NCBI RefSeq assembly: GCF_036330325.1
Contig: NZ_JAZDRO010000004.1
Coordinates: forward strand, 1-64,000
Source of the DNA: Hyphobacterium marinum
Lineage (GTDB): Bacteria; Pseudomonadota; Alphaproteobacteria; Caulobacterales; Maricaulaceae
Reading direction: 5' to 3'
Length of the DNA stretch: 64,000 nt
The first letter of the stretch is position 1. Each line of letters opens with the position of its first letter. Of this stretch, positions 42,751 through 51,340 are shown one piece after another. The notes beneath the pieces were generated by a model, which saw only the letters and a program-made list of their open reading frames with translations, was not told the origin of the DNA and searched no databases. The position numbers and the translations under genes were made by a program.

Positions 42751-43971
42751 ATGGCTCAGCCGAAATCAGATCGCTTTGCGAGTATCGACACGCTGCGCGG
42801 ACTCGCCGTGCTTGGCATTCTGATGATGAATGTCCAGGCCTTTGCGATGGTCTTTGCTGCCTATACCTGGCCGCCCGCCCATATGGACCTGACCGGCGCG
42901 AACGAGACAGTCTGGCTCATCGGAAACGTCTTCTTCCACATGAAATTCATCACCATTTTCTCTGCCCTGTTCGGGGCGGGCATCATCCTGATGCTGGGTG
43001 AGGACAAGACCGCCAATCTCGGTGTCCACTACCGGCGCATGGCCTGGCTGCTGGTCATTGGCCTCGTTCACGCCTGGGTGTTCTGGTTTGGCGACATCCT
43101 CGTGCCCTACGCCATCATGGGGATGCTGGTCGTTCTGGCGCGCCGGATGAAGCCGATGGGCCTGACCATCATGGGGTCGATCTTCATCGTCATCGCCGGC
43201 CTGCTGATGTGGCTGAATTTCTATTTCATGCAGTACATGCCGCCCGAACAGCTCCAGCAGTGGATGACGCCTACGCCGGAAATGGTTGCGGAAACCGAGC
43301 AGGTCTATCGCGAAAGCTTCATGGCGCGCCTGCCGGCCAATGCCAGCCTGACAGCCATCGCAGAAATTGCGCAGATCACCGGGTTTGCACCGCGCCTCGC
43401 CGGCGTGATGTTCCTCGGCATGGCCCTTTACAAATGGGGCTTCCTCACGCTGCGCTGGTCGTTTGCCGCCTATCTCGGAACGGCTGTCGTGATGCTCGGC
43501 ATCGGTCTTCCCGTGACCTGGTGGGCCGCTCACCATCACCTCGAAACCGGTTTCGCGGTCGATCAGATGTGGATCGGCGAGACGATCAACTATTTCACGT
43601 CGCTTATGATTGCCTTCGGATACGCTGCGCTGATCATGCTCGTGTGCAAGCTGGGCTTCCTGAACCTGCTGCTGAAGCCGCTCGCTGCGGTTGGGCGCAT
43701 GGCCTTCACCAACTATCTCACCCACACGCTGGTGATGACGTTCATCTTCGTCGGAACGCCCGGGCTGGGCCTCTTTGGCACGGTCGAACGGGTCGGCCAG
43801 TTCCAGATTGTCGTCGCGGTCTGGATCGCACAGCTGATCATTTCGCCGCTCTGGCTCAGCTGGTTCCGTTTCGGACCGATGGAGTGGGTATGGCGTTCGC
43901 TGACCTACTGGAAGCTTCAGCCCATGTTGAAGCGCAAGGGCTCTGAAGCGCCGCCACCGACACCGGCCTGA
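42751..43971 (+). CDS. DUF418-domain membrane protein
   Basis: 406 residues with about 9-10 helices. The opening RFASIDTLRGLAVLGILMMNVQAF and the following FFHMKFITIFSALFGAGI are diagnostic for the DUF418/YeiB group; the C-terminal DUF418 domain carries GRMAFTNYLTHT and the WLSWFRFGPMEWVWRSLTY ending. The group is distantly related to acyltransferase 3 proteins; its function is undetermined. Single gene, divergent from the small protein at 42312. Confidence 0.9.
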   Translation: MAQPKSDRFASIDTLRGLAVLGILMMNVQAFAMVFAAYTWPPAHMDLTGANETVWLIGNVFFHMKFITIFSALFGAGIILMLGEDKTANLGVHYRRMAWLLVIGLVHAWVFWFGDILVPYAIMGMLVVLARRMKPMGLTIMGSIFIVIAGLLMWLNFYFMQYMPPEQLQQWMTPTPEMVAETEQVYRESFMARLPANASLTAIAEIAQITGFAPRLAGVMFLGMALYKWGFLTLRWSFAAYLGTAVVMLGIGLPVTWWAAHHHLETGFAVDQMWIGETINYFTSLMIAFGYAALIMLVCKLGFLNLLLKPLAAVGRMAFTNYLTHTLVMTFIFVGTPGLGLFGTVERVGQFQIVVAVWIAQLIISPLWLSWFRFGPMEWVWRSLTYWKLQPMLKRKGSEAPPPTPA

Positions 43972-43974
43972 CGT

Positions 43975-44631
43975 CTAGTGTCCGTCTTCCGGAGCGTCGG
44001 GTTGGCGCTCCGGTTCAGCGGCGATAAAGGCCGGGTGCTCGCGCGCGGTCGCGTCGGCGGCCATCAGCCGGGGATAGGCGCTCATGTCGACGCCGAAGCG
44101 GCGGGCATTGTAAGCCTGCGGCACCAGATAGATGTCGGCGAGGCTGGGTGCCTCACCGCATAGATAGGATCCAGGCAGGGCGTCTCGTGCGGCCATGCGT
44201 TCCAGCGCGGCAAACCCGTCCATGATCCAGCGCTGGCACCACGCCGTCACGCCGTCATTGTCCTGCCCGTGCTCGGCGCGGATATAGTTCAGGATGCGCA
44301 AATTCTGGACCGGGTGAATGTCACAGCCGATGACTGCGCCATAGGCCCGCACCAACGCGCGTTCGCGCGGCGTTGCCGGCAGAAGCGCCGGTTCGGGCCA
44401 GGTTTCCTCGATCCATTCCAGGATAGCCGGTGACTGGATCAGCACGCCGTCGTCATCGGCCAGCGCCGGGACGAAGCCTTGCGGATGAATGTCCCGGTGT
44501 GCCTCGGAGCGTTGCACCCCGTCCTTCAGATTGACCGGTTTCTGCGTGTAGGCGACGTCTTTCAGATTGAGCGCGATGCGCAGCCGGTAGGCCGCGCTTG
44601 ATCGCCAGTATCCGTAAAGTGTCAGGGCCAT
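43975..44631 (-). CDS. maiA: Maleylacetoacetate isomerase (zeta-class GST)
   Basis: A 218-residue zeta GST that isomerises maleylacetoacetate (or maleylpyruvate) to the fumaryl form using glutathione. The zeta motif SSAAYRLRIALNLK lies at about residues 10-23, followed by NPQG-like HPQGFVPALADDDGVLIQSPAILEWIEE and the C-terminal domain SLADIYLVPQAYNARRFG. The start at 44631 fits the family. It lies one base after the FAH gene stop, so the two are one operon. With hppD upstream, tyrosine catabolism is the likely pathway. Confidence 0.92.
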   Translation of the reverse strand: MALTLYGYWRSSAAYRLRIALNLKDVAYTQKPVNLKDGVQRSEAHRDIHPQGFVPALADDDGVLIQSPAILEWIEETWPEPALLPATPRERALVRAYGAVIGCDIHPVQNLRILNYIRAEHGQDNDGVTAWCQRWIMDGFAALERMAARDALPGSYLCGEAPSLADIYLVPQAYNARRFGVDMSAYPRLMAADATAREHPAFIAAEPERQPDAPEDGH

Positions 44632-44632
44632 G

Positions 44633-45292
44633 TCAGGCCTCCTGCGGTGCGATGGAAAACGTAAGGGGGTCCAGACCGGCGATGCGGGCATTGACCCGGT
44701 CGCCGGGGTGGAGCGGCCCCACGCCGGCCGGTGTGCCGGTGAAGACCAGGTCCCCGGGCAGGGGCTCAAAAAAGCGGGCGAGCTGGACCAGGAGGTCATC
44801 CAGTCCGCGCGTCATGTCGGAGAGATCCGCACGCTGGCGGGTCTCGTCATTGACCGAAAGCTCGATTGTCCCGGCCGCCGGCGCGGGGCCTGGCGTGATC
44901 ACCCCAACCGGGGCAGAGCGGGGAAAGGCCTTTGCCGCCTCCCACGGACTGCCCGCCGACTTGGCGGCGGCCTGCAGGTCTCGCCGCGTCAGGTCGACCC
45001 CGACCGCAGAACCGAAAACAGCGCCATCGGAGCCAATGGCCACGACCAGCTCCACCTCGTGATGCAGGTCGGACGTCTCTGGCGGGAAAGCGATGGCCGT
45101 GCCGGAGGCCACGACCGCCTCGGCCGGCTTCATGAAGAACACAGGGGCCGCTTTGGCCGGGTCTCCGCCCATTTCCTTGACGTGGTCGGAATAATTCCGT
45201 CCCACACAGAAAATACGGCGCACGGGAAAGGCGCTTTGGGAGCCCTTGATCGGCACGAGCACGGGGGCGGGCGGGGTAAAGACAGGTGTCAT
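44633..45292 (-). CDS. Fumarylacetoacetate hydrolase-family protein (short form)
   Basis: A 219-residue FAH-domain enzyme. VRRIFCVGRNYSDHVKEMG (about 25-43), the metal ligands in HEVELVVAIG, and GDLVFTGTPAGVGPLHPGD are family hallmarks. Its length is that of fumarylpyruvate hydrolases and FAHD1-type proteins rather than the roughly 400-residue classical FAH. Beside maiA and hppD it probably completes tyrosine breakdown to fumarate and acetoacetate, though gentisate-type chemistry remains possible. The start at 45292 fits family alignments; 45304 is an alternative. Confidence 0.88.
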   Translation of the reverse strand: MTPVFTPPAPVLVPIKGSQSAFPVRRIFCVGRNYSDHVKEMGGDPAKAAPVFFMKPAEAVVASGTAIAFPPETSDLHHEVELVVAIGSDGAVFGSAVGVDLTRRDLQAAAKSAGSPWEAAKAFPRSAPVGVITPGPAPAAGTIELSVNDETRQRADLSDMTRGLDDLLVQLARFFEPLPGDLVFTGTPAGVGPLHPGDRVNARIAGLDPLTFSIAPQEA

Positions 45293-45338
45293 GGGCTCCC
45301 GCATAACGCGGCGGGCAAACCCCGTCGAGCGGACAATT

Positions 45339-45356
45339 TAGTTGCAAATGATACTA
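45339..45356. promoter_or_regulatory. Candidate MarR operator between FAH-family gene and hppD
   Basis: TAGTTGCAAATGATACTA is an imperfect palindrome (six of nine base pairs) in the 179-bp divergent region between the FAH-family and hppD starts. Its length and AT-rich centre suit a MarR-family dimer such as the regulator encoded right after hppD. Confidence 0.35.
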
Positions 45357-45471
45357 TTTTCCGGCATCCCTCGCTTGAACGGGCCGGAGCGCCCGCCTGC
45401 CGCGCCGCACCCTGCCAGGGAACCGCGCCGGCCCGAAAGCGACCACGAAGATACGTGAAGGAGACGACACC

Positions 45472-46536
45472 ATGGCCGATCAATTCGAGAACCCGCTCGG
45501 CACCGACGGTTTCGAGTTTGTGGAATATACCGGCCCGGACGCCGAAGCCCTGGCGGCCCTGTTCAAGCGGCTCGGCTTCACCCCCGTCGCCCGGCACAAG
45601 ACGAAGGACATCGTCCGCTTCAAGCAGGGCGATATCAACTTCCTCCTGAACAATGAGCAGACCGGTCAGGCCGCCGATTTCCGCAAGGTCCACGGTCCGT
45701 CCGCCAATGCCATGGCCTTCCGCGTCAAGGACGCGAAGAAAGCCTACAAGATGGCGCTGGAACGCGGCGCGGAACCCTATGGCGAGGGGGTCTGGACCGA
45801 TACTGACACCATCCCCGCGATCAAGGGTATTGGCGGGTCCGTCCTCTATTTCGTCGATAAATATGGTGACGAGACCATCTACGACGACGCCTTCGAACCG
45901 ACCGGCGAAACCGACACTGGCGGGGTTGGCCTGCAGATTCTCGATCACCTGACTCACAATGTTCACCAGGGCCAGATGAAGGTCTGGGCGGACTTCTACG
46001 AGCGCATCTTCAACTTCCGCGAAATCCGCTATTTCGACATCGCCGGCAAGCATACCGGCCTGTTCTCGAAGGCCATGACCGGTCCGTGCGGCAAGCTGCG
46101 CATTCCGCTCAACGAGAGCCAGGACGACAAGTCCCAGATCGCCGAATTCCTCAAGGAATATAATGGCGAAGGCATCCAGCACATCGCCCTGACCACCGAG
46201 AATATCTACGAGACGGTCGATGCGCTGCGCGCCAATGGCACGGTGTTCCAGGACACGCCGGAAACCTATTACGAGCTGATCGACGCGCGCGTGCCGGGCC
46301 ATGGCGAACCGGTCGAGGAACTGCAAAAGCGCCGCATACTTCTCGACGGCGATCTGGAGAACAAGCAGGGTCTCCTGCTGCAGATTTTCACCGTCACCGT
46401 GATTGGTCCGGTCTTCTTCGAGATCATCCAGCGCAAGGGCAATGAGGGCTTCGGTGAAGGCAATTTCAAGGCGCTCTTCGAATCCATCGAGCTCGACCAG
46501 ATCCGCCGCGGCGTGCTCGACGCGCAGGATGCCTGA
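45472..46536 (+). CDS. hppD: 4-hydroxyphenylpyruvate dioxygenase
   Basis: A 354-residue Fe(II) enzyme that converts 4-hydroxyphenylpyruvate to homogentisate, the second step of tyrosine catabolism. Two VOC repeats are visible. The iron ligands are the His in LDHLTHNV (about 156-163), the His in GIQHIALTTENI, and the Glu in GPVFFEIIQRKGNEGFGEGNF near the end. AAGGAG precedes the ATG. The next step (homogentisate dioxygenase) is not in this window, but later-step genes lie divergently upstream. A MarR gene overlaps its 3' end. Confidence 0.97.
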   Translation: MADQFENPLGTDGFEFVEYTGPDAEALAALFKRLGFTPVARHKTKDIVRFKQGDINFLLNNEQTGQAADFRKVHGPSANAMAFRVKDAKKAYKMALERGAEPYGEGVWTDTDTIPAIKGIGGSVLYFVDKYGDETIYDDAFEPTGETDTGGVGLQILDHLTHNVHQGQMKVWADFYERIFNFREIRYFDIAGKHTGLFSKAMTGPCGKLRIPLNESQDDKSQIAEFLKEYNGEGIQHIALTTENIYETVDALRANGTVFQDTPETYYELIDARVPGHGEPVEELQKRRILLDGDLENKQGLLLQIFTVTVIGPVFFEIIQRKGNEGFGEGNFKALFESIELDQIRRGVLDAQDA

Positions 46537-46996
46537 CGCGACCGAAACGAAGGCCCGGCTCAGCCTGCCGGACTACCTGCCCTACCGGCTCAGCGTGGCG
46601 TCCAACCAGGTCAGCGGGCTCATCGCCCGCGCCTACCAGGACCGGTTCGGCCTGACGATCTGGGAATGGCGCGTGGTCGCCGTCCTGGGCGAGGCCGAGC
46701 CGCAGACCGCGCAAGGCCTCGTCGAGGCCACGGCCATGGACAAGGTCACCGTGTCGCGCGCCGTACGGTCTCTGGCCGGCAAGGGCCATGTTGCCCGCAG
46801 CCGTCACCACTCGGATGGACGCTCGGCCATGATCCGGCTGACGCCGCCGGGGCGCGCAATGTATGACGACATCGCACCCGCCGCCCTGAAGCTGGAACGC
46901 GATCTTCTGGACGGGTTTGGCAAAAGCGAAATTGCCCGCTTCATGGGGATGCTGGCGGAGCTGGAAAGCCGCGCCGGTACGCTCGCCGAGACCTAG
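46529..46996 (+). CDS. MarR-family transcriptional regulator (probable hppD regulator)
   Basis: A 155-residue winged-helix protein. The N-terminal LPDYLPYRLSVASNQVSGLIARAYQDRFGLTIWEWRV helix pair and the DNA-binding ATAMDKVTVSRAVRSLAGKGHVARSRHHSDGRS wing are typical of MarR. The start overlaps the hppD stop by 8 bp, so it is cotranscribed with the enzyme it likely controls; the palindrome at 45339 is a candidate site. It overlaps the convergent MaoC gene by 4 bp. Confidence 0.9.
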   Translation: MPDATETKARLSLPDYLPYRLSVASNQVSGLIARAYQDRFGLTIWEWRVVAVLGEAEPQTAQGLVEATAMDKVTVSRAVRSLAGKGHVARSRHHSDGRSAMIRLTPPGRAMYDDIAPAALKLERDLLDGFGKSEIARFMGMLAELESRAGTLAET

Positions 46997-47445
46997 GGAA
47001 AGAGCAGGAGCGTCAGCCATTCGGCGCGCAGGGCAGGGCGCTCGCTGCCCTCGATTTCCACTGCCGCATCCATCCGCATCAGGTATTGCCCGCGCTTGCG
47101 CTGTTCGACATCGGCGAAGGTAAAGCAGCCCCGGATGCGCGAACCGACAGGAACGGGCGCGGCAAAACGCAGCCGGTCAAAACCGTAATTGATCGGCACA
47201 GCGCCTTCCGGGAAGGGCGGCAGGCACTGCTCGCCAAAATGCGAGAGCAGCGACAGGCTCAGGAAACCGTGGGCAATCGTGCCGCCAAACGGCGTCTCCC
47301 GTTTCGAGCGTTCGACATCGACATGAATGAAGTTGTGATCCAGCGTCGTGTCGGCAAAGGTGTCGACGCGTGCCTGATCGATCTCCATCCAGTCGGAGGT
47401 GAATGTTTCGCCGATCCGTTCGCGGAGGTTGAGAAGTTCGGGCAT
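46993..47445 (-). CDS. MaoC/NodN-like hydratase
   Basis: A 150-residue hotdog protein. TTLDHNFIHVDVERSK (about 40-55) carries the Asp-x-x-x-His hydratase dyad of R-specific enoyl-CoA hydratases, followed by GGTIAHGFLSLSLLSHF. NodN-like members hydrate medium or short enoyl-CoAs. The start at 47445 begins the family-like MPELLNLRERIGETF. It is divergent from a MarR regulator with 55 bp between starts. Confidence 0.88.
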   Translation of the reverse strand: MPELLNLRERIGETFTSDWMEIDQARVDTFADTTLDHNFIHVDVERSKRETPFGGTIAHGFLSLSLLSHFGEQCLPPFPEGAVPINYGFDRLRFAAPVPVGSRIRGCFTFADVEQRKRGQYLMRMDAAVEIEGSERPALRAEWLTLLLFP

Positions 47446-47500
47446 GTCCTTGAAAATGCGCACAACCCGGCGAGGGGTCAATCGGAGAGCGCGGAAAATT

Positions 47501-47992
47501 ATGGCCGACAATGACAGCATCTTTGACCGGTCGGCGCCTGCATACCTTCCGGTTCTGTTGCGCCGCGTAGCCAGCAGGCTGAATGCCGCAGGAGATCAAT
47601 ACGCGCAAATGCACGGGATTCCTTGGCCAGCCCGAAGCAATTCGATTGTCGCCTGGCTGGCCCGGAATGACGGCGGAACGGGCAAGGAAATTGCTGAAGC
47701 GCTTGGTCAGTCTCCCCAGCTCGCTGGTCAGAAACTGGCGCAACTGCGCAAGGCGGGCATTGTCTGTTCGCGCCGGGATCCCGAGGATCGCCGCCGCCAG
47801 ATCGAATCGCTGACGGCCCTGGGCAGGCGTGAGTTCGCCAAGCTGGAACGCCTGGAACAGGAAGCGACGGCAGCATTCGCCGATCTGTTCGACGAATTGG
47901 GGTGTGACGTCTGGGACGTGCTGGCCCGTATGGACCAGGCGCTGGAACACGAATCCTTCAACGACCGGATGGCGCGAGCCAAGCCGCGCTGA
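47501..47992 (+). CDS. MarR-family transcriptional regulator
   Basis: 163 residues with a winged helix: SIVAWLARNDGGTGKEIAEALGQSPQLAGQKLAQLRKAGIVCSRRDPEDRRRQI (about 50-105) shows the recognition helix and wing. AGAGCGCGGA precedes the ATG. Divergent from the MaoC gene, which is its most likely target. A tail-to-tail neighbour, ilvE, lies 7 bp downstream. Confidence 0.85.
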   Translation: MADNDSIFDRSAPAYLPVLLRRVASRLNAAGDQYAQMHGIPWPARSNSIVAWLARNDGGTGKEIAEALGQSPQLAGQKLAQLRKAGIVCSRRDPEDRRRQIESLTALGRREFAKLERLEQEATAAFADLFDELGCDVWDVLARMDQALEHESFNDRMARAKPR

Positions 47993-47999
47993 ATGCCGG

Positions 48000-48917
48000 T
48001 CAGCCGATGTGGTTGAGCCAGCCCTGCGAGTCCGGTGTCGACCCGTCGAAGAGGCCAAAGAAGGCTTTCTGCACGGCCCGGGTCACGGGGCGTTCCCCGT
48101 TCCCTACCGTAAAGCCGTCAATGGACCGGATCGGCGTGATCTCGACCGCAGTGCCCGTGAAGAAAGCTTCGTCACACGTATAGAGCGCTTCTCGCGGCAG
48201 GGGCTGTTCAATCACCGCGTGGCCGAGATCGGCGAGCAGCTTGATGGCGGTATCGCGCGTGATTCCCTTCAGAATCGAGGCCGCACCGGGCGGGGTGCGG
48301 ATGACGCCATCCTCGACGAGGAACAGGTTTTCGCCCGACCCTTCGCTGAGGAGGCCGTCACGCCCGAGGCCAATCCCCTCGTGAAAACCGCGATCCTTGG
48401 CCTCATAGCCAATCAGAATGGAAGACAAATAATTTCCGCCCGCCTTCATTCCGGGCGGAACCGTGTTCGGAGCGAGCCGGTTCCAGGACGAAACGCAGAC
48501 ATCCACGCCGTTTTCCAGTGCCCCATCGCCCAGATATACCCCCCAGGGAAACGCGGCGATAATCACGTGAATTGGCGTATCGCGGGCACAAACGCCGATT
48601 GGTCCTGCGCCGCGGAAGGCAAGGGGGCGGATATAACCGCACTTGATGCCATTGGCACGAACCGTCTCGCGGCAGGCTTCAACGAGTTCCTCCTGGGTGT
48701 AGGGCCATTCGATCCTGTAGAGCCGGGCCGATTTGAACAGGCGCGCGATATGATCTTCCAGACGGAAGACGGCAGGGCCATCGGGTGTCTCGTACACACG
48801 GATGCCTTCGAACACCGAAGATCCGTAATGCAGAGCGTGGCTCATCACATGGACGGTGGCGTCCTCCCAACGGCGCAAACTTCCATCCATCCAGATGTGA
48901 TCGGCACGCTTGGTCAT
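48000..48917 (-). CDS. ilvE: Branched-chain amino acid aminotransferase
   Basis: A 305-residue class IV PLP enzyme that makes or degrades Val, Leu and Ile. The early DGSLRRWEDATVHVMSHALHYGSSVFEGIRVYET and the PLP-lysine motif GMKAGGNYLSSILIGYEA (about 158-175) are clear, as is EGSGENLFLVEDG. A good ribosome-binding site (AAGGGGAAG) precedes the ATG at 48917. It stands alone; the ilv biosynthetic genes are not adjacent. Confidence 0.95.
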   Translation of the reverse strand: MTKRADHIWMDGSLRRWEDATVHVMSHALHYGSSVFEGIRVYETPDGPAVFRLEDHIARLFKSARLYRIEWPYTQEELVEACRETVRANGIKCGYIRPLAFRGAGPIGVCARDTPIHVIIAAFPWGVYLGDGALENGVDVCVSSWNRLAPNTVPPGMKAGGNYLSSILIGYEAKDRGFHEGIGLGRDGLLSEGSGENLFLVEDGVIRTPPGAASILKGITRDTAIKLLADLGHAVIEQPLPREALYTCDEAFFTGTAVEITPIRSIDGFTVGNGERPVTRAVQKAFFGLFDGSTPDSQGWLNHIG

Positions 48918-49091
48918 GGACTTCCCCTTTGAAATCTGTTTCCAGGCCATTCAAGGCTGGCGATAGACCGGCGGTCAATGCGTGATCGCGACTGCAATTG
49001 CCCAGGTCAATCGCAGCGGGCGTGCTTGTGATGTCCGGTTCAGTTACGTTACGCGCAGCATTCCTATCGGCAGCCAGCAGGCGCGTGTTTC

Positions 49092-49472
49092 ATGCCAGCC
49101 ACCATTACCTTCGACAGCGATGTGCGCGCCGTCATCTCCGTGTCAGGCCCCGAGGTCACACGCGATTCCATGTCCGATGCGATCCGGGTGATCATTTCCC
49201 AGCTCGCCGCGAATGACAGCAACCGGCTGATCGTGGACATGTCGAGATCGGACATCGCCGTGCCCGTTGAGAGCACGACGATCATCCTCGACCGGCTCCT
49301 CAACGCGGTGCATTCCAGCCTGATCGTCGCGATCATCGTCAACGACAACCAGGCGGCCCACTTCGACCATGTCGCAGACTACCTCGGCGCGGGCATGGTC
49401 GAAGTCGAGCGTTTCGCCACGCTGGATGCGGCTCGCGACTGGCTGGCCGGAGACCGGGGTAACGCCGCCTAG
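49092..49472 (+). CDS. SpoIIAA-like (STAS-related) protein
   Basis: 126 residues with the alternating beta/alpha pattern of SpoIIAA-like STAS relatives: VRAVISVSGPEVT, NRLIVDMSRSDIAVP, SLIVAIIVNDNQAAHFDHVADYLG, and the closing FATLDAARDWLAGD so common in that family. These proteins are mostly uncharacterised; lipid or nucleotide binding has been suggested. Its stop overlaps the Vgb-like gene by 4 bp. Confidence 0.65.
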   Translation: MPATITFDSDVRAVISVSGPEVTRDSMSDAIRVIISQLAANDSNRLIVDMSRSDIAVPVESTTIILDRLLNAVHSSLIVAIIVNDNQAAHFDHVADYLGAGMVEVERFATLDAARDWLAGDRGNAA

Positions 49473-50488
49473 TCTTCCGCTCCCGGCAGGATGGCCCGGC
49501 CGATCGTGTTGGTATCGGCCCCGAACCAGATCTCGTTCATCGGCGCATAATACTGCATGTGCCGCACAACGCTGCCGCCTGATGGAACCGGTGTCTGCGA
49601 GAAGAAGGTCTCGGTCGCCGGATCAAAGCCGACGAAATTGTTCACCTCCGGCCCGGTCTCGACGAACCAGATCCGGTCCATGCCGTCGACCGCCATGGCA
49701 TAAGGATAACTCTCTTCGGCCGACGGCGCGCGCCATTCCTCGACACCGCCCGTTTCGGGCGACAGCGCACCGAGATAGCCTTCCGCATAGTCCACATACC
49801 AGACAAGGCCATCACTCGTGTGGCCAATCCGGCGCGGGCGAGTGCCCTCGCGCGGCAGGACATATTCGGTCAGCTGCATCGTCTCGGGATCGATCATGGC
49901 CAGCTTGTTGGTGCCCAGCAGAGCCACCCAGACCCGCCCGTCCGGCGTGATCGTGATGCCATAGGGCCGTGCGCCTTCGGTCGGAACGTCGAAAATATCG
50001 AGCTCCCAGGTGCCCATTTCCAGCCGGCCGATCCTGTTGCCCCCCTGCGCGGTGAACCAGATATTCTCGCCCGCCGCGTCAAAGATCAGCGTGTGCGGAT
50101 CGCGCGGCACGCCATTGGGCATGTCAACGCGAAGGAACTGGCCGGATTCGGGATCATAGCGGCCGATATGGGCGGACCGGTTGCCGGCATACCAGATCAT
50201 GCCGTCCGGCCCGACAATCTGGTTGTGTGGCCCGTCACCGGGCTGCAGATCGGCGCGGCCAAACTCGCCTGTATCCACGTCCAGCCAGCCGATATAGTCG
50301 CCGGCCTGACCGACAAACCAGACGCGCTCGCCATCGACGGTGAAGGGGTCGCGCGGACGCGTGCCCGGCCAGGGCGTGGTCCATTCCTGGATACCGACCG
50401 ACCCTTCAGCGTCCGAGACGAAGTCCTGCGCCAGCGACGGCGCGGCGAGCGGCAAGGTCAGGGCGAGGGCGAGAACGGACGTGCGCAT
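49469..50488 (-). CDS. Secreted Vgb-family beta-propeller protein
   Basis: 339 residues with a signal peptide (cleavage after SLA-Q, about residue 20) and repeated propeller blades, each ending IWF/VWY plus a short turn (for example DGMIWYAGN, ENIWFTAQG, GRVWVALLG, DRIWFVETG). This is the virginiamycin B lyase/streptogramin lyase fold. Whether it is a lyase cannot be decided; many marine homologues are assumed to be secreted sugar or cyclic-peptide binders. It is a monocistronic gene. Confidence 0.83.
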   Translation of the reverse strand: MRTSVLALALTLPLAAPSLAQDFVSDAEGSVGIQEWTTPWPGTRPRDPFTVDGERVWFVGQAGDYIGWLDVDTGEFGRADLQPGDGPHNQIVGPDGMIWYAGNRSAHIGRYDPESGQFLRVDMPNGVPRDPHTLIFDAAGENIWFTAQGGNRIGRLEMGTWELDIFDVPTEGARPYGITITPDGRVWVALLGTNKLAMIDPETMQLTEYVLPREGTRPRRIGHTSDGLVWYVDYAEGYLGALSPETGGVEEWRAPSAEESYPYAMAVDGMDRIWFVETGPEVNNFVGFDPATETFFSQTPVPSGGSVVRHMQYYAPMNEIWFGADTNTIGRAILPGAED

Positions 50489-50578
50489 GGGCGATGCTCC
50501 GGATGGCTGAAAGACACCCGGAAACCATAGCGCGAAACGGCCACGCGCCCAAAGGTAATCGAACGGAAAGTTTGGGAA

Positions 50579-51103
50579 TTACGCCGCCGCCTTGATCGCC
50601 TTGACGATCAACTCGCGGGCCGTGTCGGCACCCTCCCAGCCCCTCACCTTCACCCATTTTTCCGGTTCGAGATCCTTGTAGTGCTCGAAGAAGTGGGTGA
50701 TCCGCGCGAGCTGTGCCGGCAGGATGTCGGAATAGTCCTTCACATTGTCATAGTAGGGCGTCAGCGCGCGGTGCGGCGCGGCGAGGATTTTCTCGTCCAG
50801 CCCGCTCTCGTCCTCCATGAGGAGGACACCAATCGGACGCGCGCGCACGACACAGCCCGGCATCAGCGTCGTCGAGCCCAGGCAGAGGACGTCAATCGGG
50901 TCGCCATCGTCCGACAGGGTGTGCGGAATGAAGCCGTAATTGCACGGATAGCGCATCGGCGTGTGCAGGAAGCGGTCGACAAAGACCGCGCCGGAGGCCT
51001 TGTCCATCTCGTACTTGACCGGATCGCCGCCGAGCGGAACCTCGACGATCATGTTGAAATCGTCGGGCGGATTAATGCCCACGGAGATGGCGTCGATATT
51101 CAT
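50579..51103 (-). CDS. ppa: Inorganic pyrophosphatase
   Basis: A 174-residue soluble family I pyrophosphatase. EVPLGGDPVKYEMDK (about 21-35), MRYPCNYGFIPHT, and the metal motif DDGDPIDVLCLG (about 65-76) are all present. It pulls biosynthetic reactions by removing PPi. Single gene, upstream of and divergent from the adhesin. Confidence 0.97.
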   Translation of the reverse strand: MNIDAISVGINPPDDFNMIVEVPLGGDPVKYEMDKASGAVFVDRFLHTPMRYPCNYGFIPHTLSDDGDPIDVLCLGSTTLMPGCVVRARPIGVLLMEDESGLDEKILAAPHRALTPYYDNVKDYSDILPAQLARITHFFEHYKDLEPEKWVKVRGWEGADTARELIVKAIKAAA

Positions 51104-51340
51104 GGCGGTGTCACTCTTTGGCGGCTGCGGCGGGCGTCCCCGTAGAGCAGGAGGGCGGACGGGGCAAGCCTGAAAGCCCGCTGCGGCATTCTGCCGGAAC
51201 TGGCCGGTTGCGGCTGGCTTCGCACAATCTTAACGGAAAGCGAGCTGCGATCGCCTCGCACCGCGGGTGAACGATTCGTAGACGTGCTGCGAGTCAGAGC
51301 GCCAGCGGGCATACGAAAACAGGTGCAGGGGGTATTCGCG

